Below are positions 1 through 5,869 of a stretch of 10,506 nt of DNA, in pieces (the first letter of the stretch is position 1; the number at the start of each line of letters is the position of its first letter). The DNA lies in contig JABDLH010000270.1 of NCBI GenBank assembly GCA_013003145.1, positions 1 through 10,506 on the forward strand. Reading direction: 5' to 3'. The notes below the pieces were generated by a model. The model had not been told where the DNA came from and made no database searches. It worked only from the letters and a program-made list of their open reading frames with translations. This DNA is from Flavobacteriaceae bacterium. Its GTDB lineage: Bacteria > Bacteroidota > Bacteroidia > Flavobacteriales > Flavobacteriaceae. Position numbers and translations under genes: made by a program.

Positions 1-673
1 GCTGGAGAAAAAGAATAAGATCATCACTCCGGAGGAGAAAAAGACTATTGCATACCACGAAGCAGGTCATGCCACGGTAAGCTGGATGCTGGAACACGCG
101 GCTCCATTAGTGAAAGTCACCATTGTACCAAGGGGGCAATCCCTGGGTGCTGCATGGTACTTGCCGGAGGAAAGACTGATCGTACGCCCGGAACAGATGC
201 TGGATGAAATGTGCGCTACCCTTGGAGGTAGGGCTGCAGAGAAGGTCATTTTTAACAAGATCTCTACCGGTGCACTCAGCGACTTGGAAAAAGTAACCAA
301 ACAGGCGCGTGCCATGGTAACTATCTATGGTCTGAACGAATCAATAGGTAACCTAACCTATTACGATTCTTCCGGTCAGAACGAGTACGGCTTTACTAAG
401 CCTTACAGCGAGGAGACTGCACAGAGGATAGACGAAGAGATCTCTAAGATCATCGAAACCGAATACAAAAGGGCTATCGATGTGCTGCAGAAGAACAAGG
501 ACAAACTTTCTGAATTAGCTGAACGATTATTGGACAAAGAAGTTATCTTTAAAGAAGATTTAGAGAAGATTTTCGGTAAGCGTCCTTTCGAAGGAAAGTT
601 CGATGAGCAGGGGCAGGAAGAGGTCGCCTCTGAAAAACTCGCTTCTGAAGAATCGACCGAGGAAAATAAATAA
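1..673 (+). CDS. ftsH: ATP-dependent zinc metalloprotease FtsH, C-terminal part (5' end outside window)
   Basis: FtsH is a membrane-anchored AAA+ protease that unfolds and degrades misfolded membrane proteins and some regulators, working as a hexamer on the cytoplasmic face. Only the last 223 residues, the peptidase domain and tail, are present; the frame is open to the left edge. The zinc motif HEAGH is read at 56-70. The third zinc ligand is expected to be the Asp in STGALSDLEKVT (codon 281-283), which matches the family block with the following helix (ARAMVTIYGLNE). The helical domain ends near KRPFEG, and an acidic, Glu-rich tail of about 30 residues follows, as in other Bacteroidetes FtsH. 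The AAA+ module and membrane segments must lie upstream. The gene ends with TAA, 59 bases before the LUD gene on the same strand. No defect is seen in the part present. Confidence 0.97.
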   Translation, partial: LEKKNKIITPEEKKTIAYHEAGHATVSWMLEHAAPLVKVTIVPRGQSLGAAWYLPEERLIVRPEQMLDEMCATLGGRAAEKVIFNKISTGALSDLEKVTKQARAMVTIYGLNESIGNLTYYDSSGQNEYGFTKPYSEETAQRIDEEISKIIETEYKRAIDVLQKNKDKLSELAERLLDKEVIFKEDLEKIFGKRPFEGKFDEQGQEEVASEKLASEESTEENK

Positions 674-686
674 TCGAATTTAAACG

Positions 687-716
687 TTGTCCATGTAGCA
701 ACCGGACATGTTTTTG
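687..716 (+). promoter_or_regulatory. Possible Bacteroidetes-type promoter between ftsH and the LUD gene
   Basis: TTG at 687-689 is followed after 19 bases by TGTTTTTG at 709-716. The Bacteroidetes housekeeping consensus is TTG, about 19 bases, TAnnTTTG, so the spacing is right and the -7 box differs by one base (G for the second-position A, which is usually well conserved). It would give a leader of about 10 bases before the ATG at 733. It could allow the LUD-cdsA-psd genes to be transcribed apart from ftsH. No terminator is visible after ftsH, so read-through is also likely. Confidence 0.35.
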
Positions 717-732
717 AATCACAAAGATATTC

Positions 733-1344
733 ATGGGTCTCTTAGACAAACTCTTCGGGGGGGGCAAGAAAAAGGTTTCCAAAGAAACTGCGGAAACCCG
801 TGGCGTACATATGCCTGACCTGAATATTCCGGTTGATGAAAAATTCACCATACACTTTAAGAAGAACGGGGGTAAGTTCCTTTACTGCGACTCCTTCGGA
901 GAGGTTTCTGAAGCACTGAAGAATATCATACTGGAGAATAACTGGCAACAGGAATCATTCTTCAGCATGAATCCCCAGTTGGAAGAACGCTTTAAAAAGG
1001 AGGGTCTTAGCTTCACTAACAAATCCAAGGAGAGTGAAGTATTCTTTACGACCTGCGAACACCTTATCGCGCAGAACGGTTCTATCCTGGTCTGTTCTAA
1101 CCAATTACAGGAGAAGAAACTTCACGAAGTACCCGATAATGTTATTGTATTTGCAACGACCAGCCAGCTGGTCGAATCTATCGGGGAAGGACTCAAACTC
1201 ATCAAGAAAAAATATAAACAAGGCATTCCCGCCAATATTACTACTATTAAACATTTTCAGGCTTCCGCAGAAAACAAGGATGATTTCCTAACCTATGGCA
1301 GTAGCTCCAAGCATCTGTACTTATTACTACTGGAAGACCTGTAA
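733..1344 (+). CDS. LUD-domain protein (LutC/YkgG-like), cytosolic, function unknown
   Basis: This 203-residue protein looks like the short LUD-domain (LutC/YkgG-like) proteins that I recall next to ftsH and cdsA in flavobacteria. Visible marks are a glycine- and lysine-rich N-terminus (GLLDKLFGGGKKK), an alternating beta/alpha core with NGSILVCSNQ (115-124) and NVIVFATTSQLVESI (136-150), and a hydrophobic C-terminal end (HLYLLLLEDL). LutC itself belongs to a lactate-utilisation complex, but the iron-sulfur partner genes lutA and lutB are not here, so a lactate role is not supported. The first 14 residues are amphipathic and basic and could touch the membrane, which is inference. Codons 9-11 contain a run of eight G (757-764) that could slip. 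The gene ends 2 bases before cdsA, suggesting translational coupling. Confidence 0.8.
   Translation: MGLLDKLFGGGKKKVSKETAETRGVHMPDLNIPVDEKFTIHFKKNGGKFLYCDSFGEVSEALKNIILENNWQQESFFSMNPQLEERFKKEGLSFTNKSKESEVFFTTCEHLIAQNGSILVCSNQLQEKKLHEVPDNVIVFATTSQLVESIGEGLKLIKKKYKQGIPANITTIKHFQASAENKDDFLTYGSSSKHLYLLLLEDL
757..764 (+). repeat. Homopolymer run of eight G inside the LUD gene
   Basis: Eight consecutive G lie in codons 9-11 (GGG GGG GGC) of the LUD gene, coding for part of the Gly-Gly-Gly stretch. Loss or gain of one G would shift the frame at residue 9-11 and abolish the protein. Runs of this length near a 5' coding end can act as contingency loci, but they are also common sites of sequencing error. 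Confidence 0.95.
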
Positions 1345-1346
1345 TT

Positions 1347-2150
1347 ATGAAGGAAGTTCTCAGGAGATCCATTACCGGGCTAGTGTATGTGGCACTTTTG
1401 CTATCGGCTGTCTTCCTTAGCACGGATGCCTTCGATTTCCTGTTCATGATTTTCGGCCTTGCTTGTCTTTATGAATACAAGAGGCTTACGGCACTAAAAG
1501 GATATTACATCTTCATGGCGTACCTGGTGCTATGGTGGGCGTTTATCTACCTCATACATGACAAACTGCTGATCAATATCCTAATGTTTGTCACCATTTC
1601 AATTAACATCGTTTTATTGTATTACCTGTTCTGCAATAAGAAGCCTAAGGAGAACGGTGTGATGAAATTCCTGATCGGCCTGTTCTATATAGGCGGTGGC
1701 TGTATCTTCCTGACGATGATCCCTTATAAGGACGACGCCTTTGCCAAGTTCCTGATCATGGGTATATTTATCCTGATCTGGGTAAACGACTCTTTTGCTT
1801 ACCTGGTGGGTAAAACGATCGGCAGAACAAAATTATACCCGGCCATTTCTCCCAAAAAGACCGTAGAAGGAAGTTTAGGCGGATTGGTTTTTACCGTTGC
1901 GGCAGCATATTTTATGGCCAGATATGAGCCTATCGTAAACCCGGCTCAATGGGTGATCCTCGCCGTAGTTATTGTAATTGCTGGTGGTTTGGGCGATTTG
2001 GTGGAGTCTAAATTGAAACGTGAAGCCGGTGTAAAAGACAGTGGCGCTATACTTCCTGGTCACGGAGGTATGTTAGATAGGTTGGATAGTCTTATATTTG
2101 CTGCACCATTTGCCTACTTAACACTTAACCTTTTGACCAATGTTTCATAA
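1347..2150 (+). CDS. cdsA: Phosphatidate cytidylyltransferase (CDP-diglyceride synthase)
   Basis: CdsA converts phosphatidic acid and CTP to CDP-diacylglycerol and pyrophosphate in the inner membrane, the branch point for all phospholipids made here. The 267-residue protein is a typical length and is strongly hydrophobic, with segments around residues 10-40, 53-70, 74-97, 107-125, 134-155, 178-190, 202-216 and 248-264. The family signature is complete at residues 221-247: it starts SKLKRE, continues KDSGAILPGHGG, and ends DRLD. The upstream polar block SPKKTVEG (168-175) also fits. The ATG is 2 bases after the LUD stop, and the gene's last 11 bases overlap the start of psd, so expression is probably coupled to both neighbours. 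The product supplies the substrate for phosphatidylserine synthase (not in this window), whose product is used by Psd. Confidence 0.97.
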   Translation: MKEVLRRSITGLVYVALLLSAVFLSTDAFDFLFMIFGLACLYEYKRLTALKGYYIFMAYLVLWWAFIYLIHDKLLINILMFVTISINIVLLYYLFCNKKPKENGVMKFLIGLFYIGGGCIFLTMIPYKDDAFAKFLIMGIFILIWVNDSFAYLVGKTIGRTKLYPAISPKKTVEGSLGGLVFTVAAAYFMARYEPIVNPAQWVILAVVIVIAGGLGDLVESKLKREAGVKDSGAILPGHGGMLDRLDSLIFAAPFAYLTLNLLTNVS

Positions 2151-2808
2151 AGAGGGCCAGAAAATAATATTGATCACTTTTTTCCTGCTGAGCACCATTA
2201 TCGTGCTGGCACATTTTTACGTGGGTATTTCCTGGGTAAAAACAGCAGTTCAGTTGGCTGCCCTTGTCTTCCTGGTGGCGATTTTACAATTCTTCAGAAA
2301 TCCAAAGAGGGTCGCGGATAAAAACTTCGACGAGATCCTTGCCCCGGTAGACGGAAAAGTAGTGGTGATCGAGGAAGTGGAAGAAAATGAATACTTCAAG
2401 GATAAGCGATTGCAGGTATCTATTTTTATGTCCCCGGTAAATGTACACGTTACCCGGTACCCGGCCAGTGGCCAGATAAAGTTTTCCAAATACCATCCCG
2501 GTAAATACCTGGTGGCCTGGCATCCTAAATCCAGCGAAGAGAACGAACGTACCACCGTGGTTATCAATACGCCAAAATTCGGTGATGTCCTCTACAGGCA
2601 GATTGCCGGAGCCATGGCAAGGCGGATCGTTAACTATGCCGAAGTTGGTGAAAGCGTGGTACAGGGTGAAGACGCCGGTTTTATTAAATTTGGGTCGAGG
2701 GTAGATCTTTTCCTGCCGCTGAACAGCGTTGTCACTGTAAAGCTCAACCAGAAGGTAAAAGGAGCAAAGACCTGTATTGCCACCACACCTAAGAAGGATG
2801 AAGACTGA
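2140..2808 (+). CDS. psd: Phosphatidylserine decarboxylase, short (archaeal-type) proenzyme
   Basis: Psd decarboxylates phosphatidylserine to phosphatidylethanolamine, the main membrane lipid of flavobacteria. The proenzyme is expected to cut itself between Gly185 and Ser186 (in IKFGSRVDLF), leaving a pyruvoyl group on the alpha chain; the GS codons are 2692-2697. At 222 residues it is the short form, well under the roughly 300 of the E. coli enzyme. Two N-terminal hydrophobic stretches (9-28 and 36-52) anchor it. The conserved blocks are APVDGKVV (68-75, probable catalytic Asp71) and MSPVNVHVTRYP (97-108, His103). Compared with the E. coli box, the second His is replaced by Arg106, which I believe is usual for short forms. 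The ATG lies inside the end of cdsA (11-base overlap), and the TGA stop overlaps the next gene by 11 bases. Confidence 0.96.
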   Translation: MFHKEGQKIILITFFLLSTIIVLAHFYVGISWVKTAVQLAALVFLVAILQFFRNPKRVADKNFDEILAPVDGKVVVIEEVEENEYFKDKRLQVSIFMSPVNVHVTRYPASGQIKFSKYHPGKYLVAWHPKSSEENERTTVVINTPKFGDVLYRQIAGAMARRIVNYAEVGESVVQGEDAGFIKFGSRVDLFLPLNSVVTVKLNQKVKGAKTCIATTPKKDED

Positions 2809-3064
2809 GCAATTACATATGAAATTCACTAAAGCCGTTGAGATCGTCAACAATTTCAACGATCCCCTACCTGCAGATCTTCTTCTTAAACTTTATGCCT
2901 ACTACAAGATAGCGAACCGCAATTTTGACCATCCCGGGAGCAAGACCCCGTTGATCAATGCGTTTAAGGCCAATGCGCTTATTCAGGCCAGGGATATTAC
3001 TAGTGAAGATGCCATGAAGCTCTATGTAGACCTGGTGAAAAGTGAAATCCACCCCAACCTTTAA
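2798..3064 (+). CDS. Acyl-CoA-binding protein (ACBP)
   Basis: ACBPs are small four-helix cytosolic proteins that bind long-chain acyl-CoA esters. This 88-residue protein matches the family length and has the conserved pieces in order: FTKAVEIVNNF (first helix), LLLKLYAYYKIA (second helix, with the Tyr and Lys expected to touch the CoA), AFKANAL (with the conserved Lys) and SEDAMKLYVDLV (last helix, with the conserved Tyr). I chose the ATG at 2798, which overlaps the psd stop by 11 bases, just as psd overlaps cdsA. An upstream ATG at 2777 would add seven residues read from psd codons in another frame, and an ATG at 2819 would trim the first helix. ACBP is mainly a eukaryotic family with scattered bacterial members. 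Its position after cdsA and psd suggests a role in phospholipid supply, but that is inference. Confidence 0.88.
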   Translation: MKTEQLHMKFTKAVEIVNNFNDPLPADLLLKLYAYYKIANRNFDHPGSKTPLINAFKANALIQARDITSEDAMKLYVDLVKSEIHPNL

Positions 3065-3069
3065 GAAGC

Positions 3070-3843
3070 TTATTTAGCGGTATACATATCCTTTGGATCT
3101 GCCTGGCATAGCTCTAGCATGAATGCCCCCATTTTTTCGCTGATATCCTTAAAATAGCGCTCTCCTTTTTCCGCAGTAGCCATAGACGGATCCCCTATAC
3201 CGGTATCTTCAGAAACGGCGCTCCATTTTCGTTCTGCCCAGGCCCAGCCCTCGGAAAAGGAACTTATCCTGAATTGCCGGTGCGCACCACTCCCCCACTC
3301 TTCCTTAGGCAATACCAGCCCTCCTTCTAAATAAAGCATTAACGATGTTTCCATTTCATCGGCATGGTCACCCTCATTATCAAAATAAAGGGTTTTATCC
3401 AGGGCCCTGAAACTGTCTGCATAGCAAATAAAGAGTTCCGGGAATTCCAGCCCCAGTTCCCTTACCAGGGGTTTAAAATTGTTACCCCCATGACCGTTAA
3501 AGATCAATAATTTGGGTATGCCCTGCCTTTTCAGCGTGGCCGCCACATCCTTCAATATAGCAAGCTGGGTAGAGGGATTCAGGTTGATATCCAGGTAAAT
3601 ATCATGTTGCCCGGTATTAACACCAAAAGGAACAGCTGGGAATACCATCACCTTTCCCCCCTTGGACCAGGCTATTTTCGCAGCCTCGGCAGCGATTGCT
3701 TCGGCCTGGTAATTATCCGTGCCGTACGGCAAATGGTAATTATGTGCTTCAGTTGCCCCCCAGGGGAGCACTGCCAATTCAATTTTCTGATCCTTTAATA
3801 ATTTATAATTCGTCTCGGCGAGTACATAAGGCCTAGGTTCCAT
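3070..3843 (-). CDS. Creatininase-family metal-dependent amidohydrolase
   Basis: The 257-residue protein has the metal-binding blocks of the creatininase fold: GATEAHNYHLPYGTDN (29-44, with Glu32, His34 and Asp43 as probable ligands), FNGHGGNN (115-122, His118) and GDHADEMETS (158-167, with a Glu that probably completes the dinuclear site). The family cuts cyclic or linear amides: creatininase opens creatinine, ArfB removes formate from a GTP-derived formamide, and MftE trims the mycofactocin peptide. The GHGG form here lacks the second-box Glu of true creatininase (GHYE) and is the form in ArfB- and MftE-like members, so creatinine is an unlikely substrate. No signal peptide is seen, so it is probably cytosolic. 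It starts 3 bases after the AGMO-like gene and is probably translationally coupled to it. It converges on the ACBP gene with only 5 bases between the stops. Confidence 0.88.
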   Translation of the reverse strand: MEPRPYVLAETNYKLLKDQKIELAVLPWGATEAHNYHLPYGTDNYQAEAIAAEAAKIAWSKGGKVMVFPAVPFGVNTGQHDIYLDINLNPSTQLAILKDVAATLKRQGIPKLLIFNGHGGNNFKPLVRELGLEFPELFICYADSFRALDKTLYFDNEGDHADEMETSLMLYLEGGLVLPKEEWGSGAHRQFRISSFSEGWAWAERKWSAVSEDTGIGDPSMATAEKGERYFKDISEKMGAFMLELCQADPKDMYTAK

Positions 3844-3846
3844 ATA

Positions 3847-5115
3847 TCAGACAGCAAGATTAGAAGAAACGGTTTCTTTTTCAAAAAAGGTGAAATATAC
3901 TGCGGCAAAAAGTGTGACCAGGAAATAGCATTGCAAGAACAAGCCTGCCTGCTCAAAATAAGTGTTTATCCCGAACCAGTCCCCGGTGAGGTATATGAAT
4001 ACCCCGCCTGCAACAGCCCTGAAAGCCTCTACATAAAGGGCATACCGCTGCCGGTCCATCAGGCTGCTGTAACCAAAAACAGCCAGGAACAGAAATCCTC
4101 CATAAACCAGGAGACCTTCATATCCTATGGCCGCAAAATTGTAGAACATAAACAACAGCAAGCCGAGAGTTACCAGCATCTGTAGGAGGATATATCCCTT
4201 AAACCAGGCCGAGGCTTCGGTTTCATATTTGTCATAATTGTAAACGTCTTTAATTACCGTATAAGGATACTTCTCCCGGACATCGGCGGGGCGCCAGCCT
4301 GTAGGCATAAACCAGATCCGGAATTTATCCCAGGGCTTCTTGGTCCGCCAGGCATCCACGGTCAACCTCCAGAAGTGCTGAAAATTGATCAGGAAGGGGT
4401 TCCAGGTGCCGGCCGGTTTCAGTACACCGTACTGCGGGGGCACCTCCTCCAGTTCTTCCTGGAATGTACCAAACCAACGGTCCCATACAGACAGTATCTG
4501 ACCCAGGTTCTTATCAATGTATTCCGGGTTGATCGCGTGGTGTACGCGGTGTTGCGAGGGGGTGACAAAAATATATTCAACCCAACCGAGCTTGCCAATA
4601 TGCTGGGTATGGTACCAGAATTGCGCAAAAAGGTGGATGGGCGCAAGAATGGCGATCACTTGTGCGGGCACTCCCAATACCGCTGCAGGAACCAAGAGCA
4701 GGGCAAAATAACCCAATAAGTTAGAGATAGGCTGCCTTAATGCGCAGGCCAGGTTAAACTCTTCACTGGAATGGTGGATGACATGCTGGTTCCAAAAGAC
4801 ATTAATGTGATGACTTAGACGGTGGTTCCAGTAGCCGGCAAAATCAATAGCGATAAAAGCAATGAGCCAGACCGCCCAGGTCGCCTTTATTTCGGTGACT
4901 GCAAGGGCATTCAGTAAGAAGGGGTAGGAAAAAATGATCAGCCCCAGCCCCAGGGAATCCTTAATAACATTGGTCAGCCCGGAACTGATACTGCTGACGC
5001 TATCCAGGATTTTGTGTTTCTGGTCCTTCACAAAATGGCCGTACCCAATTTCTATTAAGAGTAAAACTATAAAGAAAGGGATGGCGTAAAGTAAGGCATT
5101 GGCATATTGCTCCAT
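3847..5115 (-). CDS. AGMO-like membrane diiron oxygenase (sterol desaturase / fatty acid hydroxylase superfamily)
   Basis: This 422-residue integral membrane protein carries the three histidine boxes of the superfamily: HRLSHH (98-103), HVIHH (111-115) and HRVHH (189-193), plus FWYHTQH (166-172). These are expected to hold two irons that activate oxygen. Beyond the boxes it resembles animal alkylglycerol monooxygenase (TMEM195), which splits ether lipids using tetrahydrobiopterin: HHSSEEFNLACALRQ, FWYHT, IDKNLG and WDRWFGTF all have close counterparts in AGMO as I remember it. Membrane segments are likely at 7-26, 52-72, 79-97, 131-168, 307-332, 335-350, 365-378 and 388-411, so it also has the C-terminal membrane block typical of AGMO-length proteins. 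His103 stands where I recall a Glu in human AGMO. The substrate is unknown; alkylglycerols, fatty acyl chains or sterol-like lipids are all possible. The stop is TGA. The gene lies 40 bases after the secreted-protein gene and 3 bases before the creatininase-family gene. Confidence 0.88.
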   Translation of the reverse strand: MEQYANALLYAIPFFIVLLLIEIGYGHFVKDQKHKILDSVSSISSGLTNVIKDSLGLGLIIFSYPFLLNALAVTEIKATWAVWLIAFIAIDFAGYWNHRLSHHINVFWNQHVIHHSSEEFNLACALRQPISNLLGYFALLLVPAAVLGVPAQVIAILAPIHLFAQFWYHTQHIGKLGWVEYIFVTPSQHRVHHAINPEYIDKNLGQILSVWDRWFGTFQEELEEVPPQYGVLKPAGTWNPFLINFQHFWRLTVDAWRTKKPWDKFRIWFMPTGWRPADVREKYPYTVIKDVYNYDKYETEASAWFKGYILLQMLVTLGLLLFMFYNFAAIGYEGLLVYGGFLFLAVFGYSSLMDRQRYALYVEAFRAVAGGVFIYLTGDWFGINTYFEQAGLFLQCYFLVTLFAAVYFTFFEKETVSSNLAV

Positions 5116-5155
5116 ATTACTGTTTTGCAGGTCTTATTTGCACGTCAAATTGGTT

Positions 5156-5746
5156 TTAGAATGGTCCTACCATGATATGAGCCCTATGTGTTCCCGGATC
5201 CATCAGCCACGGCATTCCCGGGGCGTGCGGCTTATCCGGCAAACCGGTAGACTTTGTCGTAGCAAACGGGATATAGATCACGTACCGGAATTTTCCATTG
5301 GCCAATTCACCGGTACTCTTGTTATAATCCTCGTCCTTGCCGTAATAAATATAAGTCATGCTTGGAGCTTCAGGCATTTTAAGTTTTCCTTCAGCCACCT
5401 CTTTTCCCCTTGTCTCCATCTTTTCTTTAAAATCGGCACCTTCGGCACTGAGCTCCCTGCCCCTGGCCATAAAAGGTTCCAGGGCTTTGGAATAGCAGGA
5501 TACACTTATGCCTTCCTTTGTGGGATCATCGGCCAGGCAAACCATATTGTTGGTACCCTCACGGAACACCACAAGGGATCCCTCTTCGTTATAGCCATAG
5601 ACCATTGCTCCCTCTTTCTCCCCGTCCGGCAGGGGCAGAACAGCGGTTTTAATCTGTACCTCTTTAGATAATATTTTGCTTTTGTCGGATTGGGCATAGC
5701 CTATCCAAGTTATAAGTCCTAAACAAATGGTTATTATATTTCTCAT
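5156..5746 (-). CDS. Secreted conserved hypothetical protein, 196 residues
   Basis: I do not recognise a characterised family, though similar flavobacterial proteins come to mind as hypothetical. I start it at the ATG ending at 5746, which gives a clean signal peptide (MRNIITICLGLITWIGYAQS, cut probably near Ala18-Gln19). A longer frame from 5848 would read through the valS terminator and bury this signal peptide. The mature part has an acidic/basic linker, then EGAMVYGYNEEG (45-56), NNMVCLADDP (66-75), ISVSCYSKALEPFMARGREL (80-99), a helical charged stretch (103-123) and a C-terminus WLMDPGTHRAHIM (180-192). Cys70 and Cys84 could form a disulfide. No transmembrane segment follows the signal, and no lipobox is seen, so the protein is periplasmic or exported. 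It is first of three close genes on this strand; I found no good promoter in the 66 bases between its start and the terminator. Confidence 0.82.
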   Translation of the reverse strand: MRNIITICLGLITWIGYAQSDKSKILSKEVQIKTAVLPLPDGEKEGAMVYGYNEEGSLVVFREGTNNMVCLADDPTKEGISVSCYSKALEPFMARGRELSAEGADFKEKMETRGKEVAEGKLKMPEAPSMTYIYYGKDEDYNKSTGELANGKFRYVIYIPFATTKSTGLPDKPHAPGMPWLMDPGTHRAHIMVGPF

Positions 5747-5812
5747 GTGATGGTTCTTTTCATAAAGATAAGAATCTGAGTTATATGATGATAGTCCCAG
5801 ATTGTAATTGAC

Positions 5813-5845
5813 AAAAAAAAGGGTGCCTATAAAAGCACCCTTTTT
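5813..5845 (-). terminator. Intrinsic terminator after valS
   Basis: On the minus strand, GGGTGC (5835-5840), an 8-base loop and GCACCC (5821-5826) are followed by eight T (5813-5820). The A/T flanks can pair and lengthen the stem by five base pairs. It lies 24 bases after the valS stop and upstream of the secreted-protein gene. The plus strand has a five-T run after the same hairpin, but no plus-strand gene reads into it. Confidence 0.92.
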
Positions 5846-5869
5846 CAATGTATGGTCAATCCTAGATCC

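Noticed and set aside
690-712. Hairpin GTCC...GGAC after ftsH as a terminator
   Set aside because: The stem is only 4-5 pairs with a long loop; the T-run that follows fits better as part of a possible -7 box.
2777-2797. Earlier ATG for the ACBP gene
   Set aside because: The seven added residues are only psd codons in another frame, and the downstream ATG repeats the 11-base overlap seen at cdsA/psd and fits the family length.
3062-3072. Palindrome TAAGAAGCTTA as a terminator
   Set aside because: A four-pair AT-rich stem with a 3-base loop is too weak, and there is no T-run; it arises from two facing stop codons.
3931-4719. Plus-strand open frames opposite the AGMO-like gene
   Set aside because: They are shadows of a real coding frame, with low-complexity or unrelated translations and no recognisable family.
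5747-5812. Promoter for the secreted hypothetical gene (TATCTTTA near the start)
   Set aside because: The -7 box has a mismatch at the last, usually G, position, and no TTG lies 18-21 bases upstream.
5747-5848. Upstream start for the secreted hypothetical protein (ATG at 5848)
   Set aside because: Those codons are the valS terminator hairpin and its T-run read as protein; the downstream ATG gives a clean signal peptide.
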